DNA from: CAYSHJ01 sp964589725
GTDB lineage: Bacteria > Planctomycetota > Planctomycetia > Planctomycetales > Planctomycetaceae
Assembly (NCBI GenBank): GCA_964589725.1
Contig: CAZPUJ010000543.1
Location: 1-17,829, forward strand
Reading direction: 5' to 3'
Length of the DNA: 17,829 nt
Shown here piece after piece: positions 7,361 to 13,994 of this stretch (its first letter is position 1; each line of letters starts with the position of its first letter). A program made the translations under genes and the position numbers. The notes beneath the pieces are model-generated. The model had not been told where the DNA came from. It was given only the letters and a program-made list of their open reading frames with translations, and did not search any database.

Positions 7361-8386
7361 CTACTCCAGATCCGCCACGTCTCTGCTGGCCTTGGTGCCG
7401 AGCGCTTGATACAGCGCGAGATTGAGACTGTTGTTGACGAATTTGACCTTGCCGTCCGCAAACAAGTGATGCGTCCCTCCCGGATGCTGACTGCGCGACG
7501 GGTACACGCCGGTCGCTCCGCCGTTGTCACATGTCCCCGCACAGGGGTGGCACGAGGGATATCTCCAATTGGGAGTCGCCATCGTGTTGAAGATCGTGAA
7601 GTGCATCGTGGAGTGCTGCCAATCTCTTCCGGAACGGCTGTAGTGGTTCGCGATCCCTCCCTGGCACTGAATTCCATAGCCATCCAATTGGCTTTGAGTG
7701 GGACTGACCGTCGGAAATCCTGCGGGAAACGCTTGGCTGTGGACCAGGTCTCCCGGCTGGTACGACGCATCGTTATTGTCGCCGATCACCCCTTCGGCCA
7801 TCGCGATCGTCTGCGACGTTCCGTCTTTGATATCCGCAATGGTTGTGGAGAGATCCTGATGAAACATCCCGATGTGAGGAAGATTCGCGTTGACGTGCCA
7901 GCCGCGGTTAGGACCAGTGCTCACCAGATAGTTGCAATTACCTGTGTCCGCGGTGGGAAACGGCGAATCGGAGGAGCAGCGATAGACCGGCAAGATCGTT
8001 CGCCGGAGAACTCGATTGGTTCGTGGAGCACCGACGGTGTTGTTGTCCCACATCGCGTTCTTGTGCCACTCCTTGTAGAGCGGACCGTGGTCCAAGAATG
8101 GCAACAGGAAGAACTGCGCCGAGAAACCGTCGTTGTCCCAAGAATCCGAAGCGTTCGCGATTAAATAGTTTGTGCTCGCTTTGGGGAACATCTTGTGAAT
8201 GTCGTGGTAGTTGTGCAGCGCCAGTCCCATCTGCTTGAGATTATTGCGGCATTGCGCCCGCCGAGCCGCCTCGCGGGCTTGCTGCACGGCCGGCAGTAGC
8301 AAGGCAATCAAAATCGCGATGACGGCGATCACCACCAACAACTCGATCAACGTAAAACCTTGACGAAATGCCTTGGCCTGAGACAT
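7361..8386 (-). CDS. DUF1559 prepilin-like protein (type IV pilin N-terminus, H-x9-DG C-terminus)
   Basis: A 341-residue protein starting MSQAKAFRQGFTLIELLVVI. The N-terminus is a class III signal: a short basic leader, cleavage expected between Gly10 and Phe11, Glu at position +5 of the mature form, then a long hydrophobic helix ending in LLLPAVQQAREAARR, the hallmark of planctomycete DUF1559 proteins. Near the C-terminus His301 followed by nine residues and Asp-Gly (HPGGTHHLFADG) is the H-x9-DG motif of this family. These proteins are thought to be exported by a type II/IV pilus-like system and to form surface structures; individual functions are mostly unknown. The start is fixed by a strong GAGGAGGG site (8391-8398) four nt upstream; the open frame reaching to 8599 is not supported. 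It is followed by the small lipoprotein gene. The middle is the variable domain of this large paralogous family. Confidence 0.93.
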   Translation of the reverse strand: MSQAKAFRQGFTLIELLVVIAVIAILIALLLPAVQQAREAARRAQCRNNLKQMGLALHNYHDIHKMFPKASTNYLIANASDSWDNDGFSAQFFLLPFLDHGPLYKEWHKNAMWDNNTVGAPRTNRVLRRTILPVYRCSSDSPFPTADTGNCNYLVSTGPNRGWHVNANLPHIGMFHQDLSTTIADIKDGTSQTIAMAEGVIGDNNDASYQPGDLVHSQAFPAGFPTVSPTQSQLDGYGIQCQGGIANHYSRSGRDWQHSTMHFTIFNTMATPNWRYPSCHPCAGTCDNGGATGVYPSRSQHPGGTHHLFADGKVKFVNNSLNLALYQALGTKASRDVADLE

Positions 8387-8707
8387 GAGACCCTCCTCTC
8401 GACGCGAAAAGATGGGACGACAACGGCCAAAAACGACAGGCACCCTCATGAAACCGAGACGCTGTCGATGTGAATGGAGAAGTGGAAGAACTCTACCCAG
8501 CAAGAATTCGCACGGGAAGTAACAACTCGTGATTCTTTGATCGACGCTGCTTCCGCGTGCGAGATCCCCGTTCGGGATGATCATCCGGCTTGCCACCAAG
8601 CACGGCTGTTAGTTAACACTCGTCCGCCACGTCACGCCCACTGACTGCTGATTTCCGAGCCATTTACCCCCGGACTCACGTCTGAGACTCGCCATGAGTA
8701 AGCTCCC
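8387..8707. other. Divergent intergenic region between DUF1559 gene and ppk
   Basis: 321 bp between two divergent starts, so promoters for both should lie here. Towards ppk there is a TTGCCA (8590-8595) spaced 17 bp from TTAACA (8613-8618); the second hexamer is a poor -10, so this is only a weak candidate. Just before ppk, a five-codon ATG frame (8694-8711, MSKLP then TGA) ends on an ATGA overlapping the ppk start. No terminator, repeat or extra gene was seen. Confidence 0.4.
8391..8398 (-). promoter_or_regulatory. Strong Shine-Dalgarno site of the DUF1559 gene
   Basis: GAGGAGGG on the reverse strand ends 4 nt before the ATG at 8386. It is the strongest ribosome site in the window and places the start exactly before the prepilin leader. 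Confidence 0.75.
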
Positions 8708-10834
8708 ATGACCGACACCACCGCTCCGTCTAAGTACCTCAACCGCGAACTGAGTTGGTTAGAGTTCAACCAGCGCGTGCTGGCAGAAGCTTGCGACGCC
8801 AGCGTGCCGCTGCTGGAACGAGTCAAGTTTTTGGCCATCACGGCGTCGAACTTGGACGAATACTTCATGGTCCGCGTTGGCAGTTTGCAGATGTTGCTGG
8901 CGCAGGGCAGCACCGTACCCGATCCGTCGGGCATGACTCCCGAGCGACAACTCCAAGCCATCAGCATCCGCATCCACCAGATGACCGTCGAGCAGTACCA
9001 GTGCTTCCTGGAAACTCTCGAACCGCAGTTGGCTGAGGCAGGCATTCGCCGCGTGCGTCCGGAGGCACTCCACCCGCGTCAATCGAAGCTGCTCGAACAA
9101 CTCTTCGACGACGAGATCGCCAGCGTGCTGACTCCGATGGCGGTGACCTCCAGCGAAGATTTCCCGCTCCTGATCAATCAGTCGATGAACGTTTGCGTGC
9201 AGCTTGCTCCGGCGACGGATGATCTCAAGAAAAAGCCACGCTTCGCGATCATGCCGTTCGGACGATCGACCTCGAGGTTTGTCAAACTGCCGTCGGACGG
9301 CGGCTATGAGTTCATGTTGCTTGACGACGTGGTCGGCATGTTTGTCGAACGCTTCTTCCCCGGCGAGACGATTATCGAGTGCGTGCCGTTCCGGATCACT
9401 CGCAACGCCGACTTCAGTGTGCGCGAAGACCTCGCCCCCGACTTGCTTGCCGAGATGGAGGAAGTGATCGAAGCTCGGCGCACGGCCGCCTGTGTCAGGT
9501 TGGAGATTTCGGATCGAGTCACGACGCACTTGCTGGCGTTCTTGCAGAAGGCGTTACAGATTCGAGATGAGGCCGTGCATGTCGTGCCGGGACCGCTGGA
9601 CCTCTCGGCATTCATGCAATTGACGGATCGTTCCGGCTTCGATCACTTGCGTTACGAACCGTGGCCGCCGCAGCCGTCGCCGAGTGTCGATCTCGGGTCC
9701 AGCATGTTTAAGGTGTTACAGCGTCAAGACCTGCTGCTGTTTCACCCCTATGAAAGCTTTGAGCCGGTGCTGCGATTGATCGAGGAAGCCGCCGACGATC
9801 CGGACGTGCTGGCCATCAAACAAAGCCTGTATCGCACCAGCCGCAACAGTCCGATTGTCGCCGCGCTGCAACGAGCGGCCGAGCGAGGAAAATACGTCAC
9901 GGCGATCGTCGAACTCAAGGCCCGTTTCGACGAAGCACGCAATATCGAATGGGCCAAGAGCCTGGAACAGGCCGGCGTGCTCGTCATCTACGGCGTGAAG
10001 CGGTTGAAGACGCACGCCAAATGCCTGGTCATCGTCCGCCGCGAGCCGCAGGGCATCGCGCGGTACGTCCACTTCGGCACCGGCAACTACAACGAGACGA
10101 CCGCTCGCGTTTACAGCGACATCAGCTTCATGACCAGCAACGAAGAGCTGGGTGCCGACGCCACCAGCTTCTTCAACGCGATCACCGGCTACTCGCAGCC
10201 GCAGACGTTCCGCAAGATCGACATGGCTCCGATCGGCCTGCGGCAAAAGCTGATCGAAATGATCGAGGCCGAAACGCACCGCAAGAAACAAGGCCAGAAG
10301 GCGATGATCCTGGCGAAGATCAACTCGCTGGTCGACCCGGCGATCATTGACGCTCTGTACGACGCCTCGAAGGCCGGCGTGAAGATCAAGCTCAACGTCC
10401 GTGGCATCTGCTGTCTTCGTCCCGGCGTGAAAGGGTTGAGCGACAACATCTCGGTCGTGAGCATCGTCGATCGCTTTCTGGAGCACAGCCGTATCTTCTA
10501 CTTCTATCACGGTGGCGATGAACGAGTCTTTATCTCCAGCGCAGACTGGATGCCCAGGAACCTCGACCGCCGCGTCGAACTACTGGTTCCGATCGAAGAC
10601 AAAGCTTGCCGCACGCGACTGGTCTCGATCCTGCAAACGTTTTTTGACGACAACGTCAAAGCTCGCGTGCTGCAGTCCGACGGCAGCTACGAAAGGGTGA
10701 AACCCGGCAAGAGCGGCGCGCATCGCGCACAAGAAACCCTTTTCCAGGAAATCTGTGAAATCGGCCGCCTCGCTGAGAGCTCCCGCCGCACCGTCTTCGA
10801 ACCGCACCGTGCGAACGGAGCGAAGGACGAGTGA
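8708..10834 (+). CDS. ppk: Polyphosphate kinase (PPK1)
   Basis: PPK1 reversibly transfers the gamma phosphate of ATP onto inorganic polyphosphate, forming a phosphohistidine enzyme intermediate. The 708-residue length is typical. Order of domains: N domain (YLNRELSWLEFNQRVLAEA from residue 10, ITASNLDEYFMVRVG at about 44-58), head domain (about 110-320), then the two phospholipase D-like C domains. Conserved stretches include LFHPYESFEPVLRLIEEAA, IKQSLYRTSRNSPIVAAL, VTAIVELKARFDEARNI and YVHFGTGNYNETTARVYSD. His436 in KTHAK corresponds to the autophosphorylated histidine (E. coli His435), and His593 in LEHSRIFYF to the second active-site histidine (His592). The ATG at 8708 gives the family's usual N-terminus although its ribosome site is weak. 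The SixA-type phosphatase gene follows after 7 bp, so the two are probably one operon. No anomalies in the frame. Confidence 0.97.
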   Translation: MTDTTAPSKYLNRELSWLEFNQRVLAEACDASVPLLERVKFLAITASNLDEYFMVRVGSLQMLLAQGSTVPDPSGMTPERQLQAISIRIHQMTVEQYQCFLETLEPQLAEAGIRRVRPEALHPRQSKLLEQLFDDEIASVLTPMAVTSSEDFPLLINQSMNVCVQLAPATDDLKKKPRFAIMPFGRSTSRFVKLPSDGGYEFMLLDDVVGMFVERFFPGETIIECVPFRITRNADFSVREDLAPDLLAEMEEVIEARRTAACVRLEISDRVTTHLLAFLQKALQIRDEAVHVVPGPLDLSAFMQLTDRSGFDHLRYEPWPPQPSPSVDLGSSMFKVLQRQDLLLFHPYESFEPVLRLIEEAADDPDVLAIKQSLYRTSRNSPIVAALQRAAERGKYVTAIVELKARFDEARNIEWAKSLEQAGVLVIYGVKRLKTHAKCLVIVRREPQGIARYVHFGTGNYNETTARVYSDISFMTSNEELGADATSFFNAITGYSQPQTFRKIDMAPIGLRQKLIEMIEAETHRKKQGQKAMILAKINSLVDPAIIDALYDASKAGVKIKLNVRGICCLRPGVKGLSDNISVVSIVDRFLEHSRIFYFYHGGDERVFISSADWMPRNLDRRVELLVPIEDKACRTRLVSILQTFFDDNVKARVLQSDGSYERVKPGKSGAHRAQETLFQEICEIGRLAESSRRTVFEPHRANGAKDE

Positions 10835-10841
10835 GCATCCC

Positions 10842-11330
10842 ATGAAAACACTCCTCCTGCTCCGTCACGCCAAGTCCAGTTGGAAGCGCGCCGAGCTTGC
10901 CGATCACGACCGCCCGTTGAAGAAGCGCGGCCGCCAAGCCGCGAAACGTATAGGCCAACTGCTCCGCGAACTGGATCTCGTCCCGCAGCACATCCTCACC
11001 TCGACCGCCACGCGCGCCTGCGACACCGCACGTCTCGCCGCCAGCGGGATGAAGTACGCCGAGCAGATCGAGTCCGTCGACGCGCTGTACCACGCCGAGC
11101 CGCGTACGTTCGTCGCCGTCGTCTCGCACGTCCCCGAACGCATTCAGCGACTGCTTCTGGTCGGCCACAACCCCGGCCTCGAAGATTGGCTCTCGAGAAT
11201 GATCGGCCGCCACGAAGTTCTCCCCACGGCCGCCCTGGCGCGGATCGAGCTACCGATCGAACGTTGGCTCGACCTCACTCCCGACGCTCACGCCACGTTG
11301 CACGGCCTCTGGCGTTGGAAGGAGCTGTAG
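10842..11330 (+). CDS. sixA: SixA-type histidine phosphatase
   Basis: A 162-residue histidine phosphatase superfamily protein of the short, lid-less SixA type. It opens MKTLLLLRHAKSSWKRAEL, where His9 of the RHA motif would be the phosphoacceptor. The conserved DHDRPLKKRGRQAAKRIGQL and LTSTATRACDTARL segments follow, and the second catalytic histidine is in LLLVGHNPGLEDWL (about residues 105-118). E. coli SixA removes phosphate from phosphohistidine proteins (ArcB HPt domain, or PtsO). Here the partner is unknown. Sitting 7 bp downstream of ppk, itself a phosphohistidine enzyme, it could act in phosphate or polyphosphate metabolism, but that is inference. AAGGA (10823-10827) is a rather distant ribosome site, so translational coupling to ppk is plausible. 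The gene converges on rnr with only 20 bp between stops. Confidence 0.9.
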   Translation: MKTLLLLRHAKSSWKRAELADHDRPLKKRGRQAAKRIGQLLRELDLVPQHILTSTATRACDTARLAASGMKYAEQIESVDALYHAEPRTFVAVVSHVPERIQRLLLVGHNPGLEDWLSRMIGRHEVLPTAALARIELPIERWLDLTPDAHATLHGLWRWKEL

Positions 11331-11350
11331 CGTTCGCTCTTAGGTCTCGC

Positions 11351-13954
11351 TCATGAGCGTCCCCGGCGTTTTGATTTTCGCGGCCCAGCGCGTTCACCTG
11401 AGGTGCTCGGTTTCTTACGCGACCGGCTGGGTGCGGGCTCTTGTTCCCCGCGTGAGTGACGACCAGACGGTCGGTCGAGCACGATCCGAAAATCGAGTTC
11501 ACGGCGGTCGGGGTCAACGTGGGCGACTTGCACGCGGACTCGGTCGCCCAGCCGGAATTGTCTTCCGGTGCGGCGGCCGATCAGGCTCAGGCTGTCGGGG
11601 TCGAAGTCGAAATAGTCGAACTCGGACAAGCCGCTGATGTGAACAAAACCATCGACGGGTAATTCGACCCCTTGGCAGAACATCCCGAAACGTTCGACGC
11701 CCGTGATGAGCGCGTCCAACTCGTCGCCGATCCGTTCGGTCATGAACTCCAGCAGCTTGAGCTTCGTCAATTCGCGTTCCGCTTGCGCCGCCCGCCGTTC
11801 TCTGTCCGAACAATGCTGGCCGAGGATTTCCAATTCGGCCTCGCTCGGTCCGCGAACCTGTTTGTCGCCGCGGTGACTTCGTTTAACCCCAACGCCAACG
11901 GCGTGGGCGTCAAGCGCGAGTCGACTCTCGTCACCGCTAAGCGCCCGCCCCGATGGGGCTGGGGCTAAACGAGCCAACTCGTCAAACAAACGATGGATCG
12001 TCAAGTCGGGATACCGCCGGATCGGGCTGGTGAAGTGGCAGTAGTCGCGCACCGCCAACGCGTAATGTCCAATCGGCAGACCAGAATACTCGGCCTGCTT
12101 CAGGCTGCGGAGTAACGCATAGTTCACGGCATGTTCCGCGAGAGTGCCTCGCACACGCTGCAGCAGGTCTTGCAACTGGGCTTTCGAGAGAATGATCGGC
12201 CGGTCGTAAGGAGAGGATGTTTGATTCTTGATTTTTGATTTGCGATATTGAGGTCGCGGCTGACTCGGATCGTTGAGCGAAAATCCCAAGGCCGTGACGA
12301 ACTTCGCGAATGCTTGCAGCTTGAGCGGTGCCGGCGCGTCGTGCGTACGCCGGAGGAACGCGGTTTCGAGATCATTCAGCTTCGTCGCCACCGCGATGTT
12401 CGCGGCCAGCATGAATTCCTCGATGATTTGATGACTTTCGTCGTGCTCGACTTCGTGAGCACCGCTGACTCGGCCATCCTTGTCGAAGTCCAGTTTTACT
12501 TCCGGCAGGTTCAGATCGAGTGCCCCCGCCGCGAATCGTCGTTGTCGCAGTGTCATGGCCAACTCGTGCATGTCGGCAAGGAGTTGGGTGACTGTCGCGT
12601 CAACGTAGCCATCTCGCTCCGCGAGATGAGCCCTTTGTAAAGCTGATGTCCGAATGTTGTGTGATTTGGACCGCAAGCGACTGTGGGAGTCGTCAGGCTT
12701 CCCGCTCGCTCCGGATTCGGCCACCGATTGCCCTGAAGGTTCGTCTCGCGGAGCGAGACGGCTACGTTCTATGATCGGCATCACTTCTTGATACGCGAAT
12801 CGCTGCGTGACCTTGATCGCCGACTTCGCGAACTCGGTGTGGACCGGCACGCCGGCGGGAGTGAACTCGATGAACGCCGAGTTCGCATATCGCACACGTC
12901 CTTGTTGCAGACTGGCCAGTCCGTTCGAGATCACTTCCGGCAGCATTGGCAGCACCTGCGTCGGCAAGTAAACGCTCGTGCCGCGATTCTTCGCCTCGCG
13001 ATCCAGCGTGCCGCCGGCTTTGACGAAGTGAGCCACGTCCGCGATGTGAACTCCCAGCACCCAGTGCCCCGCCTCGTTCTTCGTCAGCGAGATCGCATCG
13101 TCGAAATCGCGAGCGTCCACCGGGTCGATTGTGATGATCGTCTCGTGAGTCAGATCGAGCCGTCGCGACAAGTCACTCTCGTCGAATCGCTCCGCTTGCC
13201 GTCTCGCCTCGTCGAGCACCTCGTCAGGAAAACGATCCGGCAAGCCGTATTCGTGAATGATCGTCAACAAATCAACGCCCGGATCGCCTTTCGCTCCGAG
13301 TACTCGCATCAGCACCGCCTCGCCGCCGCGAGTTTGCGTCGGGAACCGCAGCATCTCGATGACGACCTTGTCTCCCGGCACCGCGCCCTTCGCTCCCGGA
13401 TCGCCGACCCAGATCGGGTCCGAGAAATTCTTGCCGTCGATCTTCACGTAACCCTGGCCATCGAACTCGTCGTACGTGCCGACAAACGAATTCGTCGCCC
13501 GTTCCAAGACCTCGACCACGCGCCCGCATCGCCGATCACCGCCACCACGCCGAGCGATCAGCTCGACCGCAACTTCGTCACCGACCTGAGCATCGTGCAA
13601 GTCGTCCAGCGAGATGATCAGCTCTTGTGGGCCAATTTTCTCAACCTGCTCGCCATCGGTTGCATGCGGATGCGCAACGAACAATCCGTTCCGCATTCCG
13701 ATCCGTTTGATGACGCCCCGAAGCGTGGGCCGTCGGGCGGAAGACGCGGAGCGCGTCCCATCCGGCTTCCCGCCCGTGACGACATTCTTCACCTCGCCGC
13801 CGTTTCCGAAGACCTCGTACCACGCTTCGAGAAACTCCGCGAAGTTCCGCTTCTTCACGCCGAGACGCTTGGCGACTCGCTTCGGTTCAAGTTGCTTTGC
13901 CTTCGGACGCGATTTTACATACTCGGTGATCAGTTTTTGGAAGAAGTCAGACAT
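11351..13954 (-). CDS. rnr: Ribonuclease R (RNB/RNase II family exoribonuclease) with repeat-derived inserts
   Basis: RNase R degrades structured RNA 3' to 5'. The 867-residue protein has, in order: an N-terminal helix-turn-helix-like region (SDFFQKLITEYVKSRP, about 1-50), cold-shock/OB domains (about 75-235), the RNB catalytic domain (about 258-660), an S1 domain (about 745-826, GVERFGMFCQGVELPVDGF) and a basic C-tail. The catalytic aspartates are present in DPVDARDFDDAISL (Asp277, 283, 285, 286), and CHFTSPIRRYPDL is the RNase II/R signature. Start chosen at the ATG before SDFF, which matches the family; 26 further open codons upstream would overlap selB. The ribosome site is poor. The gene follows selB by 40 bp. 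Odd: three in-frame inserts relative to typical RNase R, at about residues 396-451, 570-580 and 662-691, all coincide with repeat DNA (described separately). The catalytic core is intact, so the protein is probably functional. Confidence 0.95.
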   Translation of the reverse strand: MSDFFQKLITEYVKSRPKAKQLEPKRVAKRLGVKKRNFAEFLEAWYEVFGNGGEVKNVVTGGKPDGTRSASSARRPTLRGVIKRIGMRNGLFVAHPHATDGEQVEKIGPQELIISLDDLHDAQVGDEVAVELIARRGGGDRRCGRVVEVLERATNSFVGTYDEFDGQGYVKIDGKNFSDPIWVGDPGAKGAVPGDKVVIEMLRFPTQTRGGEAVLMRVLGAKGDPGVDLLTIIHEYGLPDRFPDEVLDEARRQAERFDESDLSRRLDLTHETIITIDPVDARDFDDAISLTKNEAGHWVLGVHIADVAHFVKAGGTLDREAKNRGTSVYLPTQVLPMLPEVISNGLASLQQGRVRYANSAFIEFTPAGVPVHTEFAKSAIKVTQRFAYQEVMPIIERSRLAPRDEPSGQSVAESGASGKPDDSHSRLRSKSHNIRTSALQRAHLAERDGYVDATVTQLLADMHELAMTLRQRRFAAGALDLNLPEVKLDFDKDGRVSGAHEVEHDESHQIIEEFMLAANIAVATKLNDLETAFLRRTHDAPAPLKLQAFAKFVTALGFSLNDPSQPRPQYRKSKIKNQTSSPYDRPIILSKAQLQDLLQRVRGTLAEHAVNYALLRSLKQAEYSGLPIGHYALAVRDYCHFTSPIRRYPDLTIHRLFDELARLAPAPSGRALSGDESRLALDAHAVGVGVKRSHRGDKQVRGPSEAELEILGQHCSDRERRAAQAERELTKLKLLEFMTERIGDELDALITGVERFGMFCQGVELPVDGFVHISGLSEFDYFDFDPDSLSLIGRRTGRQFRLGDRVRVQVAHVDPDRRELDFRIVLDRPSGRHSRGEQEPAPSRSRKKPSTSGERAGPRKSKRRGRS
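11881..11970. repeat. Inverted pair of a 36-bp palindromic repeat inserted in rnr (family C)
   Basis: Copy 1 (11881-11916, beginning GTTTAACCCCAACGCC) and copy 2 (11935-11970, reverse complement beginning GTTTAGCCCCAGCCCC) agree at 27 of 36 positions. Each copy has its own hairpin: ACGCC/GGCGT in copy 1, GCCCC/GGGGC in copy 2, with a 3-nt loop. Two of the five stem pairs differ between copies in a compensatory way (A-T to G-C, G-C to C-G). The block is 90 bp, exactly 30 codons, and encodes about residues 662-691 of RNase R, in the linker between the end of the RNB domain and the S1 domain. Confidence 0.8.
12222..12249. repeat. Heptamer tandem repeat inside rnr
   Basis: Three units TGATTCT, TGATTTT, TGATTTG and a degenerate fourth CGATATT. 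It is conspicuously AT-rich against the surrounding GC-rich coding sequence and encodes the lysine/asparagine stretch YRKSKIKNQTSS (about residues 570-581) in the RNB domain. The size is compatible with an in-frame low-complexity insert. Confidence 0.65.
12602..12768. repeat. Inverted pair of a 31-bp palindromic repeat bounding a 167-bp insert in rnr (family B)
   Basis: Copy 1 at 12602-12632 and copy 2 at 12738-12768 in reverse complement agree at 28 of 31 positions. Both contain a hairpin of about 8 bp around CTCGCTCCGCGAG with a TCC loop. Two of the three differences (third position A/G and its partner T/C in the stem) compensate each other, so the stem is kept in both. The enclosed 105 bp has no recognised homology. 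The insert adds residues of about 396-451 of RNase R, between the VTQRFAYQEVMPIIE and VTQLLADMHELAM segments that are close together in other RNase R proteins. This resembles a REP pair or small MITE; no clear target duplication was found. Confidence 0.82.
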
Positions 13955-13994
13955 GGAGTCTCGATTTGAGTGGTGGCAACGGCGACGGCGAAAT

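Noticed and set aside
7330..7770. N-terminal extension of the small lipoprotein gene
   Set aside because: It overlaps the DUF1559 coding sequence in another frame, and the lipoprotein leader with its own ribosome site starts at 7329.
8387..8599. N-terminal extension of the DUF1559 protein
   Set aside because: The prepilin leader must be short and N-terminal, and GAGGAGGG sits directly before the inner ATG.
9716..10510. Reverse open frame of 264 codons antisense to ppk
   Set aside because: Shadow of the PPK C domains; aspartate/valine-rich composition typical of reverse-complement frames.
11348..11359. Palindrome CGCTCATGAGCG between the convergent sixA and rnr genes as a terminator
   Set aside because: The self-complementary 12-mer has no loop and no T-tract on either side; too short to call.
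12788..13969. Forward open frame of 393 codons antisense to rnr
   Set aside because: Shadow of the RNase R coding sequence; no domain and no ribosome site.
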